Shown here in pieces: positions 9,323 through 17,230 of a stretch of 64,000 nucleotides of DNA (position 1 is the first letter of the stretch; every line of letters begins with the position of its first letter). The translations under genes and the position numbers were made by a program. Where the stretch lies: the NCBI GenBank assembly GCA_913055615.1, contig CAJXKK010000001.1, positions 101,946 to 165,945 on the forward strand, read 5' to 3'. Under the pieces are notes generated by a model. That model saw only the letters and a program-made list of their open reading frames with translations. It was not told the origin of the DNA and did no database searches. Source of the DNA: an uncultured Ectothiorhodospiraceae bacterium (lineage in GTDB: Bacteria > Pseudomonadota > Gammaproteobacteria > XJ16 > Halofilaceae).

Positions 9323-9914
9323 TGAAACCGGCCAGACGGCTGCTGGGCATGACGTTGGGCATTTCGTCGGCATCCGCGAACCGGTTATGGCTGTTGAGGT
9401 ATACGGTCAGACGCTGACGCACGCGCTCCTGCTCCGCCGGTCCCAGCCCATCACCGTAGGTCCCGCTCACGATCGGCACCGCATCCCCGCCAGCCGCTAC
9501 CACCGTGTCGGGGGCCGTGGCGGCAACGCCCGACGCCGGTGACTCGAAGATGCCGCCGCGCAACGCCACAACGCCGCCCGCGGTGACCACGGCCACCAGG
9601 GCCGCGGCGGCGATCGCGGCACCCCCGCGCCGCCAAAGCGGCCGACGCACACCGGCCAAGCGACCGGACGCCCTGACAGGCGGCTCGGCACTCACGGCAG
9701 CGGCCACCCGCTCGCTGAAACCGGGACCGAGCAGGCCCGGCTCCGCCCCCTCCAGGCTGGCGCGTCCCGCGTGATAGCGCGCCCAGCGCGCACGCAGTTC
9801 CGGATCCTCCAGCAGCCGCCCGACAATCCGGTTGCGCGTCAGGGCCCCGAGCTCGCCGTCCACCAGCGCCGACAACGCCTCATCACCCGTCATCGATTCG
9901 GTTTTACTCGCCAT
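9309..9914 (-). CDS. mucA: Anti-sigma-E factor MucA/RseA
   Basis: This inner-membrane protein holds the sigma factor RpoE inactive. The ATG at 9914 gives 201 residues and overlaps the rpoE end by 11 bases. The cytoplasmic domain has the family signature LSALVDGELG and the WARYHAGRASL stretch. A single membrane helix follows (AAIAAAALVAVVTAGGVVAL), then a periplasmic tail for MucB and protease recognition. An upstream start at 9974 lies inside rpoE and is less likely. Confidence 0.9.
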   Translation of the reverse strand: MASKTESMTGDEALSALVDGELGALTRNRIVGRLLEDPELRARWARYHAGRASLEGAEPGLLGPGFSERVAAAVSAEPPVRASGRLAGVRRPLWRRGGAAIAAAALVAVVTAGGVVALRGGIFESPASGVAATAPDTVVAAGGDAVPIVSGTYGDGLGPAEQERVRQRLTVYLNSHNRFADADEMPNVMPSSRLAGFNADP

Positions 9915-10503
9915 CGCTTTTCCCCGTCTCATCGAGCAGCGGCCGGATCGCCGAATCGATCGCTTCGCGGGCACGGAATATCCGTGAGCGCACGGTGCCG
10001 ATCGGGCAGTCCATCACGGCCGCGATCTCGTCATAAGACAACCCCTCCATTTCGCGCAGGGTCACCGCCTCGCGCAGTTCCGACGGCATCGATTCGATCG
10101 TCCGGTACACGGTCTGCTCCAGTTCAGTCGTCATCAGTGTGCGCTCGGGGGTATCGGCATCGCGCAGCAGGGCCGCATCCTCGTATTGTTCCGCATCGGT
10201 GGCATCGACCCCCTGATCCGGGACGCGCCGGCCCGCCGAGACCAGGTGGTTCTTGGCCGTGTTGATCGCGATCCGGTACAGCCAGGTGTAGAACGCGCTC
10301 TCGCCCCGGAAACTCGCCACTCCCCGCCAGGCCTTGATGAACGCCTCCTGGGCCACGTCTTCCACCTCGGACTTATCCTGCACGTAGCGCGCGATTAGAT
10401 GCGCGATCCGATGCTGATATTTCTGCACAAGCAGATCGAAGGCGGCCCGCTCGCCCCGCTGGATCCGCCGCACCAGCTCGAGATCGACCGCGCTTTCGCT
10501 CAT
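9904..10503 (-). CDS. rpoE: RNA polymerase sigma factor RpoE/AlgU
   Basis: This 199-residue ECF sigma factor directs the envelope-stress response. Region 2 includes FDLLVQKYQHRI and DVAQEAFIKAWRG, while region 4 includes LREMEGLSYDEIAAVMDCP and the helix GTVRSRIFRARE. It heads the rpoE-mucA-mucB-mucD set on the minus strand. Its 5' region is unusual: an inverted-repeat element begins only 39 bases upstream of the ATG (10543-10804), so its promoter must lie in or beyond that element or in the short gap. Confidence 0.96.
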   Translation of the reverse strand: MSESAVDLELVRRIQRGERAAFDLLVQKYQHRIAHLIARYVQDKSEVEDVAQEAFIKAWRGVASFRGESAFYTWLYRIAINTAKNHLVSAGRRVPDQGVDATDAEQYEDAALLRDADTPERTLMTTELEQTVYRTIESMPSELREAVTLREMEGLSYDEIAAVMDCPIGTVRSRIFRAREAIDSAIRPLLDETGKSDGE

Positions 10504-10542
10504 CGGGTGCGGGTCCGGACGACCGACACGCCGGTGCCATCA

Positions 10543-10804
10543 GTGGGCCATGCGGGGAGTTCCGTCACCCTCTGCGGCGCTGTGCGTACTCGCCGCAACG
10601 CGCGAGGAGCACGTGTAGCGTCACTACACAAGTGACGAGCAACGCAGCGGCGGGTGCGCACAGTGCCGCCCCTCGGGAGCGGACAGGGCGGCCTACCACG
10701 GCGTTGCGCCTCCTCGCCATGGGGCGCGCCATGACTCGTCGGCGCGCCTTGTGCTGAACCGCCCTGTCCGCCCAGAGGGTAACGGAACTCCCCGCATGGC
10801 CCAC
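10543..10804. mobile_element. 262-base element with 32-base terminal inverted repeats, MITE-like
   Basis: The left end (10543-10574, beginning GTGGGCCATGCGG) and the right end (10773-10804) are inverted copies matching at 31 of 32 positions. Inside are two further inverted repeats. One has arms at 10575-10588 and 10655-10668 (12 of 14, differences compatible with G-U pairs). The other has perfect 13-base arms at 10679-10691 and 10759-10771. The whole can fold as a three-way junction in either DNA strand or RNA. No transposase frame is present. No clear target-site duplication is seen. It could be a non-autonomous transposable element or a structured RNA/DNA element controlling rpoE and nadB, which diverge from it. 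It fills most of the 415-base gap 10504-10918. Confidence 0.6.
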
Positions 10805-10918
10805 TACGGTAGACAGTCATTGAGGGCAAAGGTTTCCGGACGAACGGGAATGAGCGGGTGCTGCGACAGCCGCCACTTGTCGTGCCAAAATACACACCCC
10901 CTATCGGACGGACAAGCG

Positions 10919-12547
10919 ATGGCCGACGCACTCGAAACCGACGTGCTGATCCTTGGCAGCGGCGCTGCCGGACTGACATTCGCCCTCCATGCCGCGGAGC
11001 ACGCCCGCGTAACGGTCCTGGCAAAGGGTCCTCTGCCCGAGGGCAATACCTGGTACGCCCAGGGCGGCATCTCCGCCGTACTCGACGACAGCGACAGCTT
11101 CGAATCGCATATCGGCGATACGCTCGATGCGGGTGCGGGCCTCTGTGACGCGGACATCGTCCGGTTCACGGTCGAGCACGGCCCCGAATGCATCGACTGG
11201 CTGGAATCGCTGGGCGTCGCCTTTACCCGGGAACCGGCCGGCGGCGAGGCGCCCTACCATCTCACGCGCGAAGGCGGGCACGCCCATCGGCGGGTGATTC
11301 ACGCGGCCGACGCCACCGGGCGCGCGGTAGAAACGGTGCTGATCGAACGCGCACAGACCCACCCCGATATCGAACTCCTGCCCAACCGCAATGCGGTCGA
11401 CCTCATCACCGCTCAGGGCGCGGACGGACAGCGCCGCTGCGTCGGGGCCTACGTACTCGATACCCGCGACGGGCGGGTCGAGACGATCCGCGCCCGTGCG
11501 GTTGTCCTCGCGACCGGCGGCGCGAGCAAGGTCTATCTGTACACGAGCAACCCGGATGGGGCGACCGGCGACGGCATCGCCATGGCCTGGCGGGCCGGCT
11601 GCCGGATCGGGAATATGGAATTCATGCAGTTCCACCCGACCTGCCTGTACCACCCGCGCGCCAAATCCGCGCTGATCTCGGAAGCGGTGCGCGGCGAGGG
11701 CGGCAAACTGCTGTTGCCGGACGGCTCGCGCTTTATGGACCGGTTCGACACGCGCGCCGAGCTGGCGCCGCGCGATATCGTCGCCCGCGCGATCGACCAT
11801 GAAATGAAACGCCTGGGCGCGGACTGCCTGTATCTCGATATCTCGCATCGCGGCGCCGAATTCATCCACGAACACTTCCCGAACATCCAGGCCAAGTGCC
11901 TCGAGTTCGGCGTCGACATGAGTCGCGAGCCGATCCCGATAGTCCCGGCGGCCCACTATACCTGCGGTGGCGTAATGACCAACCGCGCCGGTCACACCGA
12001 TCTCGAAGGCCTGTACGCGATCGGCGAAACCGCGTGTACCGGCCTGCACGGCGCCAACCGCATGGCCAGCAACTCGCTGCTGGAATGCCTCGTCTTCGCC
12101 CGCGCCGCGGCGCGCGACATCGCCGAACGCCTGGACGTTTTCGGCACCAGCGAGACCATCCCGCACTGGGATGAGAGCCGGGTAACGAACTCGGACGAGG
12201 AAGTCGTGGTCGCGCACAACTGGGATGAACTGCGGCGTTTCATGTGGGACTACGTCGGCATCGTGCGCAGCGACAAACGCCTGGAGCGCGCGCGCCACCG
12301 CATCGACCTGCTGCTGGGCGAAATCGCCGAGTACTACGGCAATTTCCGCGTGACCAATGACCTGCTTGAACTGCGCAACCTCGCGCTGGTGGCCGATCTG
12401 ATCATCCGCAGCGCCGCCGCCCGCCGCGAGAGCCGCGGTCTCCACTTCACGATCGACTATCCGGAGCGGCTGCCGGTCGCGGCGCAGACCGTGCTCACGC
12501 CGCCCGCACGGAGCGTCGATCCGGTCTCCAGCGCCGGGAGCGCATGA
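10919..12547 (+). CDS. nadB: L-aspartate oxidase
   Basis: NadB oxidises L-aspartate to iminoaspartate with FAD in the first step of de novo NAD synthesis. The ATG at 10919 gives 542 residues. The dinucleotide-binding motif is GSGAAG at residues 13-18, followed by AQGGISAV and the conserved HTREGGH-like HLTREGGH. The [10 protein letters not shown] and [17 protein letters not shown] segments are typical of the succinate dehydrogenase/aspartate oxidase family. A longer frame from 10751 runs into the inverted-repeat element and is not the gene start. No nadA or nadC is nearby. Confidence 0.95.
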   Translation: MADALETDVLILGSGAAGLTFALHAAEHARVTVLAKGPLPEGNTWYAQGGISAVLDDSDSFESHIGDTLDAGAGLCDADIVRFTVEHGPECIDWLESLGVAFTREPAGGEAPYHLTREGGHAHRRVIHAADATGRAVETVLIERAQTHPDIELLPNRNAVDLITAQGADGQRRCVGAYVLDTRDGRVETIRARAVVLATGGASKVYLYTSNPDGATGDGIAMAWRAGCRIGNMEFMQFHPTCLYHPRAKSALISEAVRGEGGKLLLPDGSRFMDRFDTRAELAPRDIVARAIDHEMKRLGADCLYLDISHRGAEFIHEHFPNIQAKCLEFGVDMSREPIPIVPAAHYTCGGVMTNRAGHTDLEGLYAIGETACTGLHGANRMASNSLLECLVFARAAARDIAERLDVFGTSETIPHWDESRVTNSDEEVVVAHNWDELRRFMWDYVGIVRSDKRLERARHRIDLLLGEIAEYYGNFRVTNDLLELRNLALVADLIIRSAAARRESRGLHFTIDYPERLPVAAQTVLTPPARSVDPVSSAGSA

Positions 12548-12550
12548 ACC

Positions 12551-13375
12551 ATGTCCGCGACTGAAGATCTCCCCCTGCTGCTGGACCCGGCCGCCCTGGT
12601 CGAACGGCTCGACGATCCGGCGATCCGCGTGGTCGACCTGAGCCCCGGAGAGGTCTTCGGTGAACACCACGTGCCGGGCGCGGTCCACCTCCCCTATGGC
12701 GAGTTGGTGGCCTCACGTCCACCGGTGGGCGGCCTGCTGCCGGACACGACGACATTGCTGCGCGTGCTCCGGGCAGCCGGTATCGGTCCTGGGGTGCAGG
12801 TGGTGGCAATGGATGCCGAGGGCGGCGGTGCCGCGGGTCGCCTGATGTGGACACTCGACGCCCTTGGCCATGACCGCACGGCCATCCTCGACGGCGGCCT
12901 GCGCGCCTGGGTGCATGAAGGCTACCCGCTCGAAGCCGGGCGCGGCGCCAATCCAGAGCCGGGCGCGCTGGATGACACCGGCGAGCGCGCCAACGTTCGG
13001 GTCGCGGAGACCATCATGGGGCGCCTTGGCGGCGCCGATTTCATCTGTCTCGACGCCCGCTCGCGTGGCGAATATGACGGCAGCTCGGTGCGCGCGGCCC
13101 GCGCCGGTCACGTCCCCGGCGCGGCGCATTACGAGTGGACGCGGGCGATGGACCCGGAACGCGATCTGCGCCTGCGGCCGCTCGACGACATGCGCGCCGA
13201 GCTCGAGGCACTTGGGATCACGCCCGACCGCGAGGTCGTCGCCTACTGCCACACCCACCATCGATCGGCATTCAGCTACGCCCTGCTCCGGATCCTCGGC
13301 TACCCCCGTGCCGCCGGCTATCCGGGTTCCTGGTCCGACTGGGGGAACCGGGACGACACGCCGGTCGAGGCCTGA
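12551..13375 (+). CDS. Two-domain rhodanese-type sulfurtransferase
   Basis: This 274-residue protein has two rhodanese domains. The N-terminal domain lacks the active Cys (VAMDAEGGG in the loop position). The C-terminal domain carries the catalytic Cys at residue 233 in the loop CHTHHRSA. It resembles thiosulfate sulfurtransferases of the SseA/GlpE superfamily, which move sulfane sulfur to a thiol or cyanide acceptor. The His-rich loop differs from the CRKG(V/T) loop of classic rhodanese, so the substrate is uncertain. It begins three bases after nadB and is probably cotranscribed. Confidence 0.88.
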   Translation: MSATEDLPLLLDPAALVERLDDPAIRVVDLSPGEVFGEHHVPGAVHLPYGELVASRPPVGGLLPDTTTLLRVLRAAGIGPGVQVVAMDAEGGGAAGRLMWTLDALGHDRTAILDGGLRAWVHEGYPLEAGRGANPEPGALDDTGERANVRVAETIMGRLGGADFICLDARSRGEYDGSSVRAARAGHVPGAAHYEWTRAMDPERDLRLRPLDDMRAELEALGITPDREVVAYCHTHHRSAFSYALLRILGYPRAAGYPGSWSDWGNRDDTPVEA

Positions 13376-13404
13376 ATGGCCGGCCCCGGAACACCCGAAA
13401 CGCC

Positions 13405-13500
13405 GCGCAAATAACTGCTTTTTTCTGTTTATTTTTCGGAATTTCGCTTTACATTGCGTTGATATAGGCTGCCCCGCAAAATTCTGCCACGTATAGCCCC
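13405..13500 (+). promoter_or_regulatory. AT-rich promoter region before tupB
   Basis: This is an AT-rich stretch in otherwise GC-rich DNA, with ATAACTGCTTTTTTCTGTTT near its left end. A possible promoter is TTGCGT, 17 bases, then CAAAAT around 13455-13485, followed by TATAG-containing sequence that could bind an oxyanion-responsive regulator. The regulator encoded at 15702-16586 is an obvious candidate. No single site can be assigned with confidence. Confidence 0.35.
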
Positions 13501-13553
13501 TGAAGACCGCGCAGCGCCTCAGCGGACGCGGGGACACCGGGCGGAGTGGTGCA

Positions 13554-14261
13554 GTGAGCGAATTCACGCGCGCATTCGAGCAAGCGGGCAACCTGCTGAT
13601 CGCACTCGATCCCGACATCTTCGGGATCGTCGCACTTTCGCTGCAGGTCAGCCTGACGGCGGTCATCATCGCGACGCTGATCGCGCTGCCGCTGGGCGCC
13701 ACGTTGGCGCTCACGCGCTTCCCCGGGCGCGGGATCCCGATCACCATACTCAATGCCTTCATGGGCCTGCCGCCCGTCGTCGTCGGCCTGGCGGTGTACC
13801 TGCTCCTGTCGCGGGCGGGCCCGCTCGGCGAATTCGGTCTCCTGTTCACGCCCGGTGCGATGATCACCGCTCAGGCGATCCTCGTCCTGCCGCTCATCGC
13901 GGCACTGACTCGCCAGACGATCGAAGACCTCGCGACGGAATATCGCGAGGATCTGGCGTCCCTGGGCGCCAACCGCGCGCGGATGCTGCCGACGCTGCTG
14001 TGGGAGGGCCGATTCAGCCTGACCACCGGCGTGCTCGCCGGATTCGGCCGCGCCATCGCCGAGGTGGGCGCCGTGTTCATTGTCGGCGGCAACATCGACG
14101 GCGTTACGCGGGTCATGACCACCGCGATCACACTCGAGACCAGCAAGGGCAACCTCGGCATGGCGCTCGGCCTCGGCATCATCCTCATCGGCCTGACGAT
14201 CGGCATCAACGCCATCGCCATGGCGGTCTCGCGCTTCGGACGGCTGCGGTACGGCGCATGA
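13554..14261 (+). CDS. tupB: Tungstate-type ABC transporter permease
   Basis: This 235-residue inner-membrane permease has five to six hydrophobic segments. It also has the permease EAA-like loop EYREDLASLGANRARMLPTL, which contacts the ATPase. The sequence closely follows the TupB/WtpB group that imports tungstate, with GLPPVVVGLAVYLLLSRAGPLG typical of it. The start is GTG at 13554. The stop overlaps the ATPase start as ATGA. No gene for the periplasmic binding protein TupA is adjacent, so the transporter is incomplete locally. Confidence 0.85.
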   Translation: MSEFTRAFEQAGNLLIALDPDIFGIVALSLQVSLTAVIIATLIALPLGATLALTRFPGRGIPITILNAFMGLPPVVVGLAVYLLLSRAGPLGEFGLLFTPGAMITAQAILVLPLIAALTRQTIEDLATEYREDLASLGANRARMLPTLLWEGRFSLTTGVLAGFGRAIAEVGAVFIVGGNIDGVTRVMTTAITLETSKGNLGMALGLGIILIGLTIGINAIAMAVSRFGRLRYGA

Positions 14262-14986
14262 AGGCCCGTGACGACACCCTGTTCCCCGCGCGCCTCGATG
14301 ACATCGGTTTCGTGGCCGAAGGCAGACAACTGTTGAGCGGCATCACGACCCGCATCGGTCGCGTCCCGATCACCGTCCTGCTCGGCCCCAACGGGGCCGG
14401 CAAGACGCTGCTCATGCGGATCTGCCGCGGCCTCCTCATACCCACGCGGGGCAGCGTGAGCTGGGGGAATGCGGATATCGGTCGGCTCGGTGTGCGGGTG
14501 GGGTATGTCCCCCAACACCCGGTCATGCTGCGGCGCTCGGTCGAGGCCAATGTCACCTATGCGCTCGCGCTCGCCGGCGTACCGCGACAGCGTCGGTCCG
14601 AAGCCGCCCGCAGCGCCCTGGCGGCGGTGCGCCTCGAGGGGTTCGCGCGCACCGGCGCCCGCCGGCTCTCGGGCGGCGAACGTCAGCGGCTCGCGATCGC
14701 GCGCGCCTGGTCCCAGCGCCCCGCGGCCCTGCTGATGGACGAACCCGCCTCGCACCTGGACCCGGCGGCCACGACATCGATCGAAGAATCGATCGAGGCC
14801 GTACGCGACGCCGGCACGCGCATCATCCTCTGCACCCATGACCTCAACCAGGCCCGGCGGCTCGCCGACGAAGTCGTGTTCATGCACCACGGGCGGATCC
14901 TCGAGCAGGCATCGGGATCGGTGTTCTTTGATCGGCCACAGAGCGAGGAGGCGAGGCGGTTTGTTGCGGGGGAGTTGCTGGTGTGA
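14258..14986 (+). CDS. tupC: Tungstate-type ABC transporter ATPase
   Basis: This 242-residue ABC ATPase should energise the TupB permease. Walker A is GPNGAGKT, the signature is LSGGERQRLAIARAW, Walker B is ALLMDEPASHLD, and the switch His is in ICTHDLNQAR. The start overlaps the tupB stop, so the two are coupled. Tungstate is inferred from the permease; molybdate is possible. Downstream lie 715 bases without a gene. Confidence 0.88.
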   Translation: MKARDDTLFPARLDDIGFVAEGRQLLSGITTRIGRVPITVLLGPNGAGKTLLMRICRGLLIPTRGSVSWGNADIGRLGVRVGYVPQHPVMLRRSVEANVTYALALAGVPRQRRSEAARSALAAVRLEGFARTGARRLSGGERQRLAIARAWSQRPAALLMDEPASHLDPAATTSIEESIEAVRDAGTRIILCTHDLNQARRLADEVVFMHHGRILEQASGSVFFDRPQSEEARRFVAGELLV

Positions 14987-15001
14987 CGTGGCTTGGCGGC
15001 A

Positions 15002-15038
15002 GGGCCACGGGCCAAGGGCCAAGGGCCAAGGGCCAAGG
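15002..15038. repeat. Heptamer tandem repeat GGGCCAA
   Basis: Starting 15 bases after tupC, the unit GGGCCAC is followed by four exact copies of GGGCCAA in perfect 7-base register. The same heptamer, read as GCCAAGG, is found in reverse complement within the array at 27307-27380. Too short and without spacers to be a CRISPR array. Confidence 0.85.
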
Positions 15039-15174
15039 TTATTATGTAAGCCGGCTTTCCCCGGCTCCCGTTGCACTTCGCGCGTGCACCGGCATTCGCC
15101 GCCGGGGAATGCCGGCATTGCGCGGTGACGTGCTCCGGGCCGGCATCCAGTGCCGCGGCACCGCGCGAGGCCGG

Positions 15175-15406
15175 CCTACGTTCTGCGGTGCATGGCGCGC
15201 CAGATGGGAGGAAAACCGCCACGCTGGATCCCGTGCACCACGTCCCGCTCCGCGACGGTTTTGACGTCTCCTCCCATCGACGCCGCCGAGCACGGGCGTG
15301 GGCGACGGACCAGCCCGGCGCCTCAGCGTCGGGTGGCCGCATGGATACGGCCATGCGGGCGTCAGGCCAAGGATGGCCTGTCGCCCGCACCCATCGCCCA
15401 CGCCCG
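15175..15406. repeat. Structured intergenic repeat with nested inverted repeats
   Basis: This region lies in the 715-base gap 14987-15701, which holds no supported gene. It includes an imperfect inverted pair built on GATGGGAGGA near 15205 and its complement near 15270-15280. A perfect 13-base outer stem follows, CGGGCGTGGGCGA at 15293-15305 with its complement at 15394-15406. Inside that lies a 15-base stem with one mismatch at 15355-15369 and 15374-15388 around an AGGA loop. It looks like the composite hairpin elements scattered between genes in many gammaproteobacteria. The remaining gap sequence shows no gene. Confidence 0.6.
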
Positions 15407-15545
15407 CGCGCAGGGGACCCCGCCGACGTTTTCCTTCGGATGCCCTGAACCCGAAAGGAGCGGATACAGTCACCGGGAGCGGACGTGACCGGCTATCCCG
15501 GGAAAACGGCGGCGGGGCGGCGTCGCCCGGGGCACGCTTTCTTTG

Positions 15546-15576
15546 GTTCCTTTCTTTTCGTGCAAAAGAAAGGAAC
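15546..15576. repeat. Perfect 13-base hairpin GTTCCTTTCTTTT
   Basis: GTTCCTTTCTTTT at 15546-15558 is followed by a CGTGC loop and its exact complement at 15564-15576. It sits at the end of the structured region between tupC and the next regulator gene. On either strand it could act as a weak terminator, but sequences of this kind are also known as dispersed intergenic repeats in proteobacteria. Confidence 0.7.
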
Positions 15577-15701
15577 TCGCCGGCGCCAGCCGGCGAAACC
15601 CAAACCACGTATCGAACCGCGAAAACACCACACCGAACCGCGACAACCGGGAAGGGTTGTATGGACGCTCGGACCTCGACGGCGTCGAACTGAAGTCCGA
15701 C

Positions 15702-16586
15702 CTACGCCGCGTTGTAATGCACCGCCCCGGTCCCACTGAGGTCATAACCGCCCAGCGTAGCCGCACGCTCGGCAAACCGCCGCGTCCGCGTAATGGCGAG
15801 CAGCGCCTGGAACGGCGGCTCGAAGTAATCCCGGCGCCCGACCAGCAGATCGAAGCGCTCATCGGCGAGCGGCAGGAATTCCAGCCCGGCCTCGCGGGCG
15901 GCGGCCTCGATGCCCAGCCCGGCGTCAGCGTGCCCCGCATGAACCTCGCGGGCGACGTCGTTCTCATTGATGGCCGGCTCGTCGACGATCGCCAGATCGG
16001 CGCGTGCGATACCCGCCTCCTCCAGCAGGCGATCAAGCCGCAACCGGCTGCCGGCGCCGGGCTGGCGATCGATCAGGCGCGCGCCCCTGGTCACGAGATC
16101 GGCCAGGCCGGCGATCCCGAGCGGATCCCCCGGGGCGACCATCAGCCCCTGACGCCGTCGCGCCCATTCGATCAGGACCGGTTCGCGGCCCGTACCGGCC
16201 TCGCGCACCGCGGAAACATTGTCCTCCATACCTTGCGAATCGGGTATATGCAGACCCGCCGTGACGGCCTCGTTCCGGGCGAAGCGGCTCAACCCATCAA
16301 GGCTCCCGCCGAACAGCAGCGCGAGACCGCAACCGGAGGCCTGTACCGCCCACTCAAGCAGCGGGTCGTGGCTGCCGGCGACAACCGGGGCCGGTGTCGG
16401 GCGCATCTCGTGCGCGCCACCCTCGCCGTGCTCCAGCAGCCAGCGGTCGATCAACGCCTTAGGGAACAGCCACTTGCCGGTCACGCGCGTACAGGGGATC
16501 GCGCCGGTGCGCACGAGTTCATAGACCTTGCGCTCCTTGAGCCGCAGGTACTCGGCTACCTCGCGCGTCGTCATCAGTTGCTGCAT
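15702..16586 (-). CDS. Helix-turn-helix regulator with oxyanion-binding-like domain
   Basis: The ATG at 16586 gives 294 residues. Residues 1-60 form an excisionase-type helix-turn-helix (MTTREVAEYLRLKERKVYEL). The rest resembles a periplasmic-binding-protein-like domain (PF12727 type) with GSHDPLLEWA, GLMVAPGDPLGI and GAGSRLRLDRLL. Such fusions are usually found beside molybdate or tungstate transporters and probably sense the oxyanion in the cytoplasm. It faces the tupBC genes across a repeat-filled gap and may repress or activate them. The upstream in-frame extension to 16769 overlaps orn and is rejected as a start. Confidence 0.82.
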   Translation of the reverse strand: MQQLMTTREVAEYLRLKERKVYELVRTGAIPCTRVTGKWLFPKALIDRWLLEHGEGGAHEMRPTPAPVVAGSHDPLLEWAVQASGCGLALLFGGSLDGLSRFARNEAVTAGLHIPDSQGMEDNVSAVREAGTGREPVLIEWARRRQGLMVAPGDPLGIAGLADLVTRGARLIDRQPGAGSRLRLDRLLEEAGIARADLAIVDEPAINENDVAREVHAGHADAGLGIEAAAREAGLEFLPLADERFDLLVGRRDYFEPPFQALLAITRTRRFAERAATLGGYDLSGTGAVHYNAA

Positions 16587-16620
16587 GGCGGCCTCCGCAG
16601 ACCGTGCATCACCATCGCGA

Positions 16621-17166
16621 TCAGATGCTGAAGGCGTGCTTCCGGTAGTAACGCAGCTCGGCGATCGAATCGCGGATATCATCCAGCGCCAGGTGACTGC
16701 CCTCCTTGCTGATGCCCTCGAGCAGAGCCGGCGACCAGCGGCTGACCAGTTCCTTGACCGAGCTGACATCCAGATTGCGGTAGTGGAAGAAGGACTCCAG
16801 ATCGGGCATCAGGCGGGCGAGGAATCGACGATCCTGACAGATACTGTTGCCGCACATCGGTGATTCGCCCGCGACGACCCACTCGCGGAGGAAATCGAGC
16901 GTACGGCCCTCGGCCGCCGCATAACCGATCGTGGATTCCAGCACCCGCCGGGTCAGCCCGGACTGACCGTGCTGGCGCGTATTCCAGTCGTCCATGGATT
17001 CCATTACCCGTTCGGGCTGGTTGATCGCGAGCACCGGTCCCTCCGCGAGGATCTCCAGCTCACTGTCAGTGACGATGGTCGCGATCTCGATGATGGCATC
17101 GCGACGGGTGTCGAGCCCGGTCATCTCGAGGTCGATCCAGATCAGACGCTGCGTGGCGTCGGTCAT
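16621..17166 (-). CDS. orn: Oligoribonuclease
   Basis: Orn degrades two- to five-nucleotide RNAs, including the pGpG made from c-di-GMP. The 181-residue protein carries the DEDDh exonuclease residues in [10 protein letters not shown], the [10 protein letters not shown] segment and the C-terminal [11 protein letters not shown]. It is transcribed away from the M48 protease gene. The 64-base gap holds a palindrome at 17190-17206 that overlaps both promoters. Confidence 0.96.
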   Translation of the reverse strand: MTDATQRLIWIDLEMTGLDTRRDAIIEIATIVTDSELEILAEGPVLAINQPERVMESMDDWNTRQHGQSGLTRRVLESTIGYAAAEGRTLDFLREWVVAGESPMCGNSICQDRRFLARLMPDLESFFHYRNLDVSSVKELVSRWSPALLEGISKEGSHLALDDIRDSIAELRYYRKHAFSI

Positions 17167-17189
17167 TCTGTTTCCCGGTATTCGAAGGG

Positions 17190-17206
17190 GTTGCTATTCT
17201 AGCAAC
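17190..17206. promoter_or_regulatory. Palindrome between orn and the M48 protease gene
   Basis: GTTGCTA, TTC, TAGCAAC forms a perfect 7-base palindrome. Rightward, TATTCT within it is a possible -10; leftward, TAGAAT is a possible -10. A protein bound here could control both divergent genes. It is also possible that the symmetry is only a by-product of overlapping -10 elements. Confidence 0.4.
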
Positions 17207-17230
17207 ACGCTCCCGCCTGTACGCGAACAC

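Noticed and set aside
10565..10804. A 79-codon frame inside the inverted-repeat element
   Set aside because: Its start and end fall in the inverted repeats and both strands give similar short frames; no ribosome binding site or family match.
10901..12688. A 595-codon open frame opposite nadB
   Set aside because: nadB is clear on the other strand; the antisense frame is a result of GC bias in codon positions.
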